A program made the position numbers and the translations under genes. Below the pieces are notes generated by a model. It saw nothing but the letters and a program-made list of their open reading frames with translations, had not been told where the DNA came from and made no database searches. From Silurus meridionalis (lineage: Eukaryota; Chordata; Actinopteri; Siluriformes; Siluridae): 64,000 nt of DNA. The stretch covers positions 10,447,356-10,511,355 of the forward strand of contig NC_060884.1 of assembly GCF_014805685.1 (NCBI RefSeq), in the 5' to 3' direction. The stretch's first letter is position 1, and the number at the start of each line of letters is the position of its first letter. Positions 45,825-56,718 of this stretch are shown in pieces.

Positions 45825-46910
45825 TATTTAATCAATTTAATTTGTACCAATTTAATCAATATAATAAAAAGTGAATTGCATTAATTAGATTTATTCTACT
45901 TAAATCATGTGATAAAATATGATATTATTTTATATATTATTCAACCAAGCAGGCATTTTATTTAAAATTGTATTAAAAATGTAACCTGTTCAAATGTTGA
46001 TCACAAATATTAATAATAATAAAACAAAAATAAATAAGAAAATAATAATAATAAAAAAGCAATTTTATGTTTTGCTATTCTTTCCCTCTAACCGTACCGA
46101 AATTGAACTGAATCATGACTTAAAAACCGAGGTACATACTGAATAGTGAATCTACTAAATACTGATCTGATCAAACATGTTTATTATTTAATAAATTGAT
46201 TTATAATAAGGATACATTTTCAGATTGATCACAAAATGTGTCCTAACTTAATACATACAGATAAAATGCTTATGGATTTTTTTTCTTTTTGAAAACTACC
46301 ATTTTTACTGTTTTTCCAAACAAGGTTTTTAAAAAATTTGCTAACACAACAAACAAGCAAAAAACACTTCCAGCTTAATTCATACCCACATCGGGTTTAG
46401 ATTTAAGTATGACAAAGATGACCCTCCTACAATGCTGAGAAAATGTGTGAAAAACTGGTTCCTAATGCCCTATTCTTCTGTGCATACCAGGCACAGAAAT
46501 AAGTAAATGTCAACTGCCCCATTATATTCTAGTTCCATTGTTAGTACAACACAATCCTGCCATCTTATGGAGATAGAAGGATGGTAAATGTTACCTCCAA
46601 TGTCACTTTACCAACAGTGCATTAACATTAGCATAATTTGTATTTTTGGCACTATAATTTTTAAATTAAAAAATATTAATTCCCAGTCTCAGGGTGTTTA
46701 ATGGTGTACAATTTCATGAGTTTTATTTGTTCTTAGTGTTCGTCATACATATGTTAAACTGCTAGCTTCAGTATGTGCAATATGTTCTGTTAAAACAAGT
46801 GACAATCCTGTAAGGTAAGTCAAATGAACAGATTGCACAAAAAGAATGTTTCCCACTTGGAAGGTAACAGTACTGGCTTACATGTGCACACATGCATATT
46901 CCCCTGATGC
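45825..46910. other. AT-rich spacer, no gene seen
   Basis: No supported gene. Bases 46550-46600 (TGCCATCTTATGGAGATAG) weakly resemble 52405-52435 upstream of the fourth OR gene. Confidence 0.45.
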
Positions 46911-46918
46911 TTATGCAT

Positions 46919-46925
46919 TATAAAA
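46919..46925 (+). promoter_or_regulatory. TATA box of third OR gene
   Basis: TATAAAA precedes a likely leader exon ending at AAAAG/GTACAG (donor 47044). A pyrimidine-rich acceptor, TTTTTTTTCCAG, ends at 47155, 21 bp before the start codon. A second TATATAAG at 47022-47029 is too close to the donor to serve the same exon. Confidence 0.45.
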
Positions 46926-47176
46926 CAGCAGTGAGTTGAAGAAATCCAACAGTCCTTATAACAACCAGAAAGTTTTCCACTGGCAAGAGAAATGCAAAGG
47001 ATGGAGTGGAACTACTAATGCTATATAAGCTTGTTTCTAAAAGGTACAGTGATTATTATGTCTATCCTGGAAATATGAAATCAATTATTCTATTAAATAC
47101 AAAATTTATATTTTAATATTCCTTAAATCCTTTATGTTTTTAGTTTTTTTTCCAGGAATATTGTCTTCTTAAGAAC

Positions 47177-48121
47177 ATGGCAATGAACATAACGGACCAA
47201 TTAAGAATCCCGGACAGTTATCAGGAAGCTTTTGCAAAAAATATTATTATTGTTTTATTTGCTATAATCATTATTTTTATAAATGGAATGTTAGTGGTCA
47301 CTTTCTTTTTCAATCCCGTCTTTCATAGTGAGTCCAGGTACATTTTATACATTAACCTTGTAATAAATGATACCCTCATGATTTGCATATCAGTGACTTT
47401 GTATGTGTTTACATATGCATTGCCTAATATAAATGTATTTGTTTGTTGTACACTGTTAGCAATAGCATCAACTACTTTTATGAACACTCCTTTAAATTTG
47501 GCTGGCATGGCTGTAGAACGTTACATTGCAATCTGTAACCCCCTGCATCATGCACGGATCTGCACGGTGAAAAGGACATATATGCTAATCTGTTTGCTAT
47601 GGGGAATTGGTGCTATCCCTGCAATAACCGACATCATCATTACCAGTGCAAGTCAACCCATTACTTTTTTTTATTCGCTCACATTCTGCCAACCTATTAC
47701 TGTGTACAACACAGCCTATCATGCAAAAAAGACCATTGCTACACAGACTATTTACATGTCTGTTGTCTGGATAATTTTGATCTATACCTATTTTAAAGTT
47801 CTTTTTATAGCTAAAGCTGTCTCATCTAGCCATCATCAAAATTTAGCTAAGAAGGCCCGAAATACAATCCTGCTGCATGGTTGTCAGTTACTTCTCTGTA
47901 TGATGTCTTATGTATCACCTCTCTTGGACATGCTATTAATTCCATTTTTTTCAACTCATCGAACAAAGATCACCTTCTTTAACTATTTACTTACAAACAT
48001 TGTACCAAGACTCTTGAGTTCTCTAATTTATGGAATCCGAGATAAGAAATTTGTGAGGGATATTAAAGGATACTTTTCTTGCAACATAGTCCTTGTAAAG
48101 GTTAGATTATCACATATGTGA
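47177..48121 (+). CDS. or131-2-like: Odorant receptor 131-2-like (third copy)
   Basis: A 314-residue odorant receptor with seven hydrophobic helices: TM1 about 22-44, TM2 54-80, TM3 86-110, TM4 134-157, TM5 189-212, TM6 228-251, TM7 266-288. M-A-V-E-R-Y-I-A-I-C is at 111-120. TM7 ends P-R-L-L-S-S-L-I-Y-G-I-R-D, with Ser where the neighbours have Pro. A second Met at residue 3 begins M-N-I-T, which fits the neighbours' starts better and carries the glycosylation site; either may be used. One intact coding exon. It is closest by eye to the fourth copy (shared S-V-V-W or S-F-V-W-I in TM5). Confidence 0.92.
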   Translation: MAMNITDQLRIPDSYQEAFAKNIIIVLFAIIIIFINGMLVVTFFFNPVFHSESRYILYINLVINDTLMICISVTLYVFTYALPNINVFVCCTLLAIASTTFMNTPLNLAGMAVERYIAICNPLHHARICTVKRTYMLICLLWGIGAIPAITDIIITSASQPITFFYSLTFCQPITVYNTAYHAKKTIATQTIYMSVVWIILIYTYFKVLFIAKAVSSSHHQNLAKKARNTILLHGCQLLLCMMSYVSPLLDMLLIPFFSTHRTKITFFNYLLTNIVPRLLSSLIYGIRDKKFVRDIKGYFSCNIVLVKVRLSHM

Positions 48122-49334
48122 AATATGTGATATGATAAATATAGCACTAATGTCTCCAACAACAGATTTACCTTTCTCATTTAATATTTAACATAATGTC
48201 GGACACATTATTGTTCCCCATTTAGGATACAATACTAATAATGCCACAAACGAACTAACAGCTGTTAGCTTGTTTCTATTTTTTTAAAGCAACTACAGAC
48301 AATGTTGCCTGGTTCATCACATGTCTGGATCATATCCATACTGGCAGGATTAGAAAGAATCATACATATTTGTAAAAAACAATTTTATGTGGTTTCTAAA
48401 TTTGGGCACAAAAGTAGTAGAAACATTTTAACATTTGTAAACTCAAGAGTTTTAATTTTAAAAGTTTTGAATAAAGTGTAAATGTATGTAAAAATAAAAA
48501 TAATATAATATTAATCTAATTAATCCAATACACTTGATAAATTAAATTAAATTTAATTAATTAAAAAATATTATTAAATAGATTACATTTGTTAGACTCC
48601 ATTTGGGTAATAAAGATGTTCTTTATAAGTGTGCGTGCATGTGTTTTATATACTTATACTTTAACTGTTCTACTTATTTCAGCAAATTATAACAAATGTC
48701 ATTGATTCCTTCCTTCCATCCTTCATTCATTTACTTTCTCGACATGCAGAATTGTAAGGATTTTCCCTTTTTAAGAGAAATTCTTCAAGAATCCATATCA
48801 CAATACTGCCACAAAACAGAAGGTGAACGCAATTTTGCATATATGCAAAACAAATATGTATTACACAATGCACTACAAAGCGTATTGCAACCCTATATAC
48901 CCTTTGGCATTGTTGTGTATGTTTTCAAGTTTTATAATAATAAAAAAAAAAACACAGTGCAAGGCAGAGACCAAACCAATTTTCAGCCCACCTTTGAATA
49001 CATTCCAAAGGGAACTCATATTTTTACTATGTTCCGCACGTAGAAAGGTTTGCATTCGGGACGCATGTGTACCGAACCGAGAGCATACTATATAAGTAAT
49101 TATATACATTATTTTCCTTTATCTTTTCTTTGTTTTATAATTTCAACAGAAAATGAAAGCGTAACTACAATTCATGGTCAAAATATAATATATATTTTTG
49201 TACACTCAGACATTTGTTAGTTTAGATTATACATCTAACATTTTACAATTATTATGATTTTATTTTTACACATAAGACTGTAAAAGTGTTTTTTCTAGGA
49301 TCAGATTGTTTATTATATCTCCGGTTTCTCTAAA
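48122..49334. other. AT-rich spacer, no gene seen
   Basis: Bases 48340-48400 (GGCAGGATTAGAAAGAATCATACA) resemble 52245-52300, so the flanks of the third and fourth OR genes may share ancestry. The plus frame 48696-49043 (115 codons) shows no domain and is probably chance. Confidence 0.45.
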
Positions 49335-49827
49335 CTCAGTGACAGAGGTGGGAAGTAACGAAGTACAAATACTTCGTTACTGTACTTAAGTAGATTTTTC
49401 TGGTATCAGTACTTTACTCCACTATTTATTTTTCAGACAACTTTTTACTTTTACTCATTACATTTTTACACAAATATCTGTACTTTTTACTTCTTACATT
49501 TTCAAAACAGACTCGCTACTTTAGTTTTAATCCATTGATTTGGTGAAATTATTTTTTTTTTTTTTCACTGAGTGCCGATTTCAGCCGAACAACCGATTTC
49601 CTGTCACTGCGCGTTCAATCCACTGGTGTATAAAGTACGGACTCTCACTCACCACAGAAGGCAGTAAGAAGTTTGGGGTTAACATGGATGAGACAGAGGG
49701 AGGCAGTGATGTAAACATGACTGAGAACAGACACATTCATGATCATCATCATCTTTTTTGTCTGCTTGTGTTCTATATGTGGATCTTCAGCCTGGACACA
49801 TTCATTAGGTTTCGTTTTGTATTAATT

Positions 49828-49830
<3 letters not shown>

Positions 49831-49907
<77 letters not shown>
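49831..49907. repeat. (AT)n microsatellite
   Basis: About 77 bp of uninterrupted AT inside the hAT element. Confidence 0.95.
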
Positions 49908-49909
<2 letters not shown>

Positions 49910-51029
49910 GCTGTCAAAATTAAAATTCTTTTAAGCGGCACAAAATGTTTTCCTTTCATTACTTAGATGTGAAATAAATAAATTAACTCCAGATAAAAAT
50001 ATTTTTAATCAGTAAACTTTTGTTTTATTTCTGAGTCTCAAATCACAATTTACCCTCTGGGTGGCGTTTTGTGGGGTTTTCCCTCATAATGGCGACACAA
50101 ACTTAAATTACTGTCTTTATTGATCGTACAGATAAAAACAATACATTATTTAAATATGTAAAATGTCTATAATTTTATATATATAAAAGCTTCCTGACTT
50201 GACTTGAAGAGGTGCATTTTCTCCAGTATCACCTCATTAACTGTCCGTGTGGAAACATAGCAAAGACTCTAAATGATGTCCACATGTCTCTGCACTGATA
50301 TAGCCTTTATATTTCATCACTGTACATATGCTTACATATATATCACATGCTGTACATATGATACATGTTTAACACCTCCAAGCTGCCAGTTTTGGGCACC
50401 TGAGCAAGCCTTTAACTCACTACTGCTCATTTAGTAAATGAGATCATTAAGAGTCGCTCGGGATAAACACTTCCAACAGGAAGTGGCTATATCTCGCTAT
50501 CTTTGTCTCTCTATTTTCTCTATCTAATTGTCTCTGTGTCTCTTTTAGTAAATGTCTCTGTCTCACTGTATATGTCTCTCTCTTGCTGTCTCTCTATTTG
50601 TTTCTCACTCTTTCTAAAGCTGTGTCTGTGTCTCTTTGTCTTTGTCTTTGTCTCTGTCTTTCCTGCTTATTTACATGTCTAACAAAGTTTTGAGTTTTGA
50701 AATAATGCCATTAGTGATCTATGATGAAAGACTTCCCTGGTTCGATTCTTACCTCTAGTTTCATATTGAACATTATAAGAAATTTTTAAAAACAGAACAA
50801 TGAAAGGTCATTAAAATTGGTTGCTGGCAAATTATGGTATATCAGTGGTGCAGGTGTTGGAGATGTGGTTCTTGTACCTGAGTCACTTCTCATAGACTTC
50901 GAGTTACTAAGAGAATGTACAGGAAGGAGTTTTGACCCTCTACCATCATGATCTAAGAGAAAATGCTGGTCTCCTAACTATAGAAAAGCCAAGAGTCCAA
51001 TAAGCAAATGCTTGTTTGCCTCTCCTGTG

Positions 51030-51240
51030 TTGGTGTAATGGTCAGTGAAGTGGTTGCTGCTATCTGACTCACCCAGTTCGATTCCTACCGCTTAGCTTTC
51101 CTTTAAATTGTTTTAAAAGTTTTTAAAAAGAACCAAAAAAGGTCCTAAAAATTTCTAAAAGGTTCTTGCAGGAAATCCTGTGGCTCAATTGGAAGAGCTT
51201 TACCTCTGGGTTGAGAGGTTCAAACCCCAGCCAGGGCTCA
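51030..51240 (+). repeat. Plus-strand tRNA-like modules
   Basis: Two modules read on the plus strand. One has TGGTCAGTGAAGTGG and then GTTCGATTCC (51076-51085). The other has TGGCTCAATTGGAAGAGC (D-arm with GCTC/GAGC pairing) and then GGTTCAAACCCC (51182-51232). These resemble pol III A and B boxes. The acceptor stem does not pair well in either, so they are not called as tRNA genes. Confidence 0.5.
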
Positions 51241-51281
51241 AAGTTAAGAGTGTGAAAGGTTCTGACTAGCAGACAGAAAGC

Positions 51282-51919
51282 CAGGTTTGAACCCTGACCA
51301 CCAACATTAGCAAAGTACCAGCCTTAACCCACTAAGCCATCAGAAAAAAACGGGATGGGAAGCTTGATTAGAGCAGGTCTATCATTCTTTTTAAACCATC
51401 AACACAAGTATTTAACGGTAAAGAAAGATGTAGGAAGCGAATACAGATGTAAGTAGCACAAGTTGAACCCACATTGTAAATAACAGGAAGAAAGCAGGAT
51501 TCAAACCATGATCCCCACCACAAGCGGGCTACCAACCTAACCCATTAAACCACTGGTGAGGACAGGCTAGGAAGCTTATTTAGAGCAGCTCTATCTTTCT
51601 TTTCAACCCATCAACAACAAAAATATATCGCTAAAGAAAGATGTAGGAAGTGAATCCTGATCGTGACTGGCAGACAGAAAGCAGGATTCAAACCCTGAAC
51701 CCCACCAAAAGCAAAAAACCTGATTTAACCCACTGGACCATCAGGGAAGACAGGTAGGAAATCAAGAAATTAATCCAACACAGAAAGGACAGAATTGAAA
51801 TGTTTCAGAGGGGACAAGGTCCAGAAGTTTTATTTACCAACACAGCAACCAGCTCGACCAGGAATCAAACTCTCCAACTCATCCTTGTGGGGATACTGAT
51901 ATTAACCCACTAGGCTATC
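51282..51919 (-). repeat. Minus-strand tRNA-like tandem modules, four copies
   Basis: Four copies start on the plus strand with CAGG(T/A)(T/A)T(G/C)AA(A)CC-like B-box complements at 51282, 51495, 51682 and 51858. About 45-60 bp later each ends in TTAACCCACTAAGCCATC-like A-box complements. Spacing is 213, 187 and 176 bp, with shared linkers (GACAGAAAGCAGG, ATCTTTCTTTTCAACCCATC). They look like a tandemly amplified tRNA-derived SINE head. Confidence 0.6.
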
Positions 51920-52276
51920 ACATCTATCTATCTATCTATCTATCTATGATGTGAGGTCCAGTTAACAGCTAAAACAGGTAGAAATAATAACTACTTTTTA
52001 CTTAAGTACATGTCAGAGCCAAAACTTCTTTACTTTCACTTAAGTAAAAATGTTTAATCAGTACTTCAACTTTTAACCGAGTATTTTAAAACATGAGTAT
52101 CTGTACTTCTACTTAAGTAAAGGATGTGTGTACTTTTGCCACCTCTGCCCAGTGATGCTTTTTATCCTGTTGTGCTACTATGCTCAAAGGTGGCCTTTAT
52201 TAACGCAGTCTCAGGGACATTCCCCCTAAAATGACATCTTACATAGTGCCAGGATTAGTACAAATCATACATATAT
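51745..52276. repeat. Inverted repeat arm 1 around the fourth OR gene
   Basis: This arm spans the right end of the hAT, its TSD and about 120 bp of flank. It recurs in reverse complement at 55486-56000. The flank portion (52148-52276) is nearly exact. Confidence 0.85.
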
Positions 52277-52645
52277 GTAACAAAACTACATTTTAATTGA
52301 AGTGACGGTTTATATAAAATATTTTCATTCCTTTTTTGAATTAATTACAGTATTTGAAAAAGGCTCTTTGGTGGTAAGGTTTGAGCTTGCTTGTCAACAA
52401 TGCACGCTACTGGCATCTTGTGGTCAAAAGTAGAAAATGATCTAGTAATTCATTTATCTAACCTGACCCATCTTAAAAGTCTTTGCCATTAAGAATAGCA
52501 GAAAATACTCCAAACCATGTGTGCAAAGCATGTTGCTTCATACTCAAAAAATACTGTGCTTCTACTAAATACTGAGTAAATGCTAATGTACATATGATAT
52601 TAACTTTTCACTTTGTATCTACAGTGCGTGGAGTGTACAAAACAA

Positions 52646-52649
<4 letters not shown>

Positions 52650-52681
<32 letters not shown>
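52650..52681. repeat. (GA)n microsatellite
   Basis: A short uninterrupted AG run upstream of the fourth OR gene. Confidence 0.95.
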
Positions 52682-52686
<5 letters not shown>

Positions 52687-53152
52687 GTCACAGTTGATTC
52701 CGCTTTGGTTAATGTATGAATTTCACTTCCTGTTTGTCTGAACCGAATAAATAAAAGTGAACTATCTGTACTCTAATGAATTGCATAGCATCCTATTCTT
52801 TATATTGCATCCGTACTGCATTAAATCACATCGTGTTTAATCAATCAAAATCGGATCACACTGCATCGCTTCAGTATTATAACATACTGTTTTGTTGGTT
52901 ATTCATTGAGATGCAAATCACATAGGCCTCAGTTATGGAGATGCACAACCCTAATATATATAGCGTTTGTACACCTGTATTTTAAAAGCTTTTAACATCT
53001 TTTAAGGTTTATTTTGAAGTATCTTAAAAATATATTAAGATGAACTAGGTGTGAAATCTCAAATTGTCCATAGGGGCAGCTTTCTTTCAGTACACTGACT
53101 TGGGAAATTCCACTCCACGCCTCCTATGTAACTACATGACACTCACACAAAC

Positions 53153-53160
53153 TATATAAA
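53153..53160 (+). promoter_or_regulatory. TATA box of fourth OR gene
   Basis: TATATAAA lies 143 bp before the start codon. No convincing leader splice donor is seen, although a TTTTTTAG acceptor-like site abuts the start codon (53291-53299). Confidence 0.5.
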
Positions 53161-53303
53161 CCTCTTAGATTCTCAGTGACCCTTTATAACCAGCTATCTT
53201 TTTATTACGTGTTGCAAAGTTAACTGTCTATTGATCTGCAAATATACCCATTGTACTTCATTGTTTTTGAAGACCTCACAGGTTCTGTAGTGTTTTTTAG
53301 ATA

Positions 53304-54245
53304 ATGAATTCCTCAGTGAGTGTCAGCAGTATTGATAGCTTCGAGGAATATATGAGCAAAATTATAGTAAGCATTCTTCTTGGATTCATCATAATCGGTA
53401 TCAATGGATTATTTGTTTTCACCTTCTTCAAAACCTCAGTTTTCTATAACAATCCAAGATACATTTTATATATACATTTAGTTATTAATGATATGATAAT
53501 GGTTTGTGTCTCTGTAATTCTCCTTGTAATGTCATATTTATTGAAGAATATTAGCATTTCATTTTGTTGTGTATTACTAATCATAGCTTCAGCCACTCAG
53601 AAGAACACACCCCTAATCTTATCTGCTATGGCAGTAGAGCGTTACATTGCCATTTGTAAACCTTTGCATCACTCTCAGATCTGTACAGTACACAGGACTT
53701 TCATTCTTAACATTTTGATATGGGGTGTTGGACTTATTCCTCCACTGACAGACTTTGTTATTTCTGTTGTTCTGTTTCCTTTGTTCATTTTTAACACTGT
53801 TACTGTCTGCTCTTCATCATTTCTGTACAACACTGTTTACCATAATCAGAGAAAGCAAGCTACACAAGCAATTTATACATCCTTTGTCTGGATTGTTCTT
53901 TTTTATACTTATTTTAGGGTGCTGGTTACAGCCAGAAAGATGTCAAGTGACAAGGAATCTACAAAAAAAGCCAAGAGCACAATCTTGTTGCATGGAGTAC
54001 AGCAGTTACTCTGTATGTTGTCCTTTACTCCTCCAGTACTTGACTTAGTTTTTGCTCGTATAATGCCTACTCAATGGACCAAGTACAGTTTTTATGCTTA
54101 CTTGATAACAAACCTTGTACCACGCCTTCTTAGTCCTCTAATTTATGGTATTCGAGATCAGGTGTTTGTCAAACAATTGAATAAAAACTTCTCATGTAAA
54201 GTATTAATTGTAAAGTTTTATCCAGACAAAAACATAACCAAATAA
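53304..54245 (+). CDS. or131-2-like: Odorant receptor 131-2-like (fourth copy)
   Basis: A 313-residue odorant receptor in one intact exon. Helices are approximately TM1 20-43, TM2 52-79, TM3 85-108, TM4 132-156, TM5 187-210, TM6 225-249, TM7 263-285. M-A-V-E-R-Y-I-A-I-C is at 109-118 and P-R-L-L-S-P-L-I-Y-G-I-R-D ends TM7. The start M-N-S-S gives an N-glycosylation site at residue 2 and matches the other copies. It lies in the loop between two inverted copies of a hAT end (arms 51745-52276 and 55486-56000). Function in olfactory neurons is inferred from family. Confidence 0.92.
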   Translation: MNSSVSVSSIDSFEEYMSKIIVSILLGFIIIGINGLFVFTFFKTSVFYNNPRYILYIHLVINDMIMVCVSVILLVMSYLLKNISISFCCVLLIIASATQKNTPLILSAMAVERYIAICKPLHHSQICTVHRTFILNILIWGVGLIPPLTDFVISVVLFPLFIFNTVTVCSSSFLYNTVYHNQRKQATQAIYTSFVWIVLFYTYFRVLVTARKMSSDKESTKKAKSTILLHGVQQLLCMLSFTPPVLDLVFARIMPTQWTKYSFYAYLITNLVPRLLSPLIYGIRDQVFVKQLNKNFSCKVLIVKFYPDKNITK

Positions 54246-54790
54246 TAAGTCTTGTTTGTTTGCATACTTAAATAACATAAAAGGAAAGAAACGTATAATA
54301 AATAAATAACCATGAGAAATTAGGAACATCTCACAGAAGTCTCTATTATTTTTTTGTATATATTATTTTAAGCAAAGAATGCTCACAGATATTTGTGAGC
54401 ATAATGCTTCTTATATCTAATTGTTTATACAAATTATGCACTGCTTGGTCTAAAAGAAGTTGTTGTTTGGTTTTGAATACATTGATGGGATAAGCATTAC
54501 TGTAAATAGTATTTTTTATCGAGGAAAATATTATTTTATAGAATATAGAAATTGTTATTTTACCTTTAACTAATTCAGTGTGTAGCTTCTTTCTAAATTG
54601 GAAGGCATGTCATGGAAACGATGTTACTGTGAGTCAAAAGAGACAAATTTCTTCTGAAAACAAAAAAAGGGTAATTAAAAAAAGAGATTGCTGTAATAAT
54701 GGGAATTGTGTTAGGAACTGTTCAACAAATTATTAAAACCTGAAAGGATAGAAATGAGGATTTTATTTAATTAAAATCATAAAACCAAAT
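54246..54790. other. AT-rich spacer, no gene seen
   Basis: No supported gene. Confidence 0.5.
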
Positions 54791-54809
54791 AATAAACAAG
54801 AAAAAAAAG

Positions 54810-55153
54810 CAGAAGTCAGGCAATCAGTATCACGGATAGACCAGGCGTCGGGGACCAGGAGTAAAACAAAGTGTCGTTTATTGATCTTAGATAGGCAAAC
54901 ACAAGAAAGTAAGTAACAGGAGTACAGGAAACAATTAACTTAAACAAAGCATGCTTCACAAGAATCTTAGTGAGGTGCATGGACAACTCCGAAGGTTGTC
55001 GGAATGGTAGGAAGTCTGGATGATCTATGGTTATTTAACGGTAGATCGGACGGCGAGTGAAGGGAAAGGGGATTGATAAATGGAAGACAGGTGTAGGTGA
55101 TTAATAGAAGGGAGATGCTGAGCGGAAGTGTTGAGCATTGGAGGGAGGCATGA
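54810..55153 (-). mobile_element. Probable solo LTR
   Basis: Read on the minus strand it begins TGTCATGCCTCCCTCC at 55153, and further along has AATAAACGACACTTTG (poly-A signal type). No internal coding sequence of a matching element is attached. The far end is not precisely placed and no target duplication was found. Confidence 0.4.
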
Positions 55154-55249
55154 CATTACCCCCTCCTCCAGGGGCGGCTCTTGGTACATCAACCAATAGG
55201 TTGGTCTGCGCTCTCGCCTCCTTTAAAGCTAGCATGACAGATCCTCCTG

Positions 55250-55482
55250 TGGGCCCAAAGGAAGCTACTTTCACTGAGGGCAGTATACATCCCAGGGCGT
55301 TCGAACCAGGGCGCCGACGCCCTGATGTGGTGGAGCAGATATGGTGGAAGTTTTACAGAGCATAAGTGGACCTCTTTGCGACTCAAGAGACCTTACACAA
55401 TCCCCTCTGATTTTCCCTCTCTCATCTAATTACTCTTGGTCTGGACACTATGGTGTCCAGTATGGTGTCCATTTATGATTTG
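55250..55482 (+). pseudogene. DIRS RNase H fragment
   Basis: The plus frame gives V-V-E-Q-I-W-W-K-F-Y-R-A followed (frame kept across a stop) by V-D-L-F-A-T-Q-E-T, typical of the RNase H part of fish DIRS elements. It ends near 55482 where the hAT-derived inverted arm begins. More of a DIRS continues at 56180. Confidence 0.65.
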
Positions 55483-55485
55483 TAC

Positions 55486-55743
55486 TAATCCTGGCACTAT
55501 GTAAGATGTCATTTTAGGGGGAATGTCCCTGAGACTGCGTTAATAAAGGCCACCTTTGAGCATAGTAGCACAACAGGATAAAAAGCGTCACTGGGCAGAG
55601 GTGGCATGTTTTAAAATACTCGGGTAAAAGTTGAAGTACTGATTAAACTTTTTTACTTAAGTGAAAGTAAAGAAGTTTTGGCTCTGACATGTACTTAAGT
55701 AAAAATTAGTTATTACTGCTACCTGTTAACTGGACCTCACATC

Positions 55744-55805
<62 letters not shown>

Positions 55806-56000
55806 GGATAGATGGATAGATGGATGGATGTGATAGCCTAGTGGGTTAATGTCAGTATCCCCACAAGGATGAGTTTGAGAGTTTGATTCCTGGTCGAGCT
55901 GGTTGCTGTGTTGATAAATAAAACTTCTCTACCTTGTCCCCGCTGAAAACATTTCAATTCTGACCTTTCTGGGTTGGATTAATTTATTGATTTCCTTGTC
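55486..56000. repeat. Inverted repeat arm 2 around the fourth OR gene
   Basis: Reverse complement of arm 1. It includes TAATCCTGGCACTATGTAAG, the hAT TSD and hAT end (from 55596), a GATA run and one tRNA-like module. A 45-bp piece of the hAT end is missing compared with arm 1. Because the matching hAT left end and TSD lie on arm 1's side, arm 2 is the derived copy. Confidence 0.85.
55745..55829. repeat. (GATA)n/(GATG)n microsatellite
   Basis: GATA repeats with some GATG units, inside arm 2. Confidence 0.95.
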
Positions 56001-56179
56001 TTTAATGAAAGATAACTCCACCAAAAAAAGGCACTTCTGTGGTAGCTCAGTGGGTTAAGGCTTGTGCCTGAACATGGTCCTTAATATAGTCCACGCTGGT
56101 GATAAGGTTTCAAAGCTTGTCCTACATGCCTTCTTTCTTACTGCGCTGGCATGAAACAAAGTATGAACCCTCCAGAAAG

Positions 56180-56659
56180 GGGGTGCTTTGCTTCTCCTTT
56201 CCCAGAGCTGTGGAGACTTAGCCTCTAGTCTCTCAGCCAAGGCAGTAGAGGCCATTCTACGGTCTGGAGCTCCCTCCACGAGGAGGTTATATGCCACGAA
56301 ATGGCACCTGTTTACTATATGGTGCGAAGGCCACCAGTTAGATCCAGTTAACTGCACAGTTGGCCCAGTGCTTTAATTCTTTCAGGAACAGGTCACCAAA
56401 GGGTTGTCTCCTTCCACCCTTCATGTTCATGTGTCTGCTATTGCAGCTTATCATGCTCTGCTTGCTGTGCAGTCGCTAGTAGGAACCCGCACATACACCC
56501 AAAAAACTGCCCTGTGGAGCAAGTAGGACCAGCTGTTTGTCTGCTACAGGCCATATACTGTAAGAAGATATACATGTATACATATACCGATAAGCAGAAC
56601 CTCAGCAGGTGGCTTGTGGAGTCAGAGCTCACTTGACCGGGAGTGTGGTTCTCTAAAGC

Positions 56660-56660
<1 letters not shown>
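56180..56660 (+). pseudogene. DIRS tyrosine recombinase fragment
   Basis: Frame 56188-56376 has G-A-P-S-T-R-R-L-Y-A-T-K-W-H-L-F, the N-terminal core-binding region of a DIRS recombinase. A shifted stretch to about 56460 continues with L-S-P-S-T-L-H-V-H-V-S-A-I. Bases 56616-56660 keep R-A-H-S-T-like active-site sequence (GAGCTCACTTGACCGGGAGT). It is interrupted by stops and then a GT run. Confidence 0.7.

Positions 56661-56661
<1 letters not shown>

Positions 56662-56716
<55 letters not shown>
56662..56716. repeat. (GT)n microsatellite
   Basis: About 27 GT units. Confidence 0.95.

Positions 56717-56718
<2 letters not shown>

Larger units (their letters stand above)
49343..52147. mobile_element. 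Non-autonomous hAT transposon carrying tRNA-like modules
   Basis: The ends are CAGAGGTGGGAAGTAACG and, inverted, CAGAGGTGGCAAAAGTAC. Flanking 8-bp repeats are CTCAGTGA (49335-49342) and CCCAGTGA (52148-52155), one mismatch, as expected of hAT. At 2.8 kb it has no transposase frame. Inside are an AT run, a stretch of TGTCTCT-rich sequence (50500-50670) and an array of tRNA-like modules (50739-51919). Related pieces lie at 39789-40220 and 55596-56000. Confidence 0.8.

Noticed and set aside
48696..49043. 115-codon plus-strand frame downstream of the third OR gene
   Set aside because: Lysine/asparagine-rich low-complexity translation of AT-rich DNA, with overlapping frames on both strands.
49540..49923. 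127-codon plus-strand frame in the hAT element
   Set aside because: Its tail is an isoleucine/tyrosine run from the AT microsatellite and it has no transposase motifs.
51177..51240. Possible functional tRNA gene on the plus strand
   Set aside because: The D-arm pairs well and a B box is present, but the acceptor stem matches at only about four positions and the anticodon arm has a mismatch. It sits in an array of similar decayed modules, so it was kept as a tRNA-like repeat.
51282..51919. CRISPR-like array (regular repeats and spacers)
   Set aside because: The repeats are imperfect, 176-213 bp apart and tRNA-like, and this is a vertebrate genome.
53755..54048. 97-codon frame inside the fourth OR gene
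   Set aside because: A frame-shifted shadow of the receptor coding sequence.
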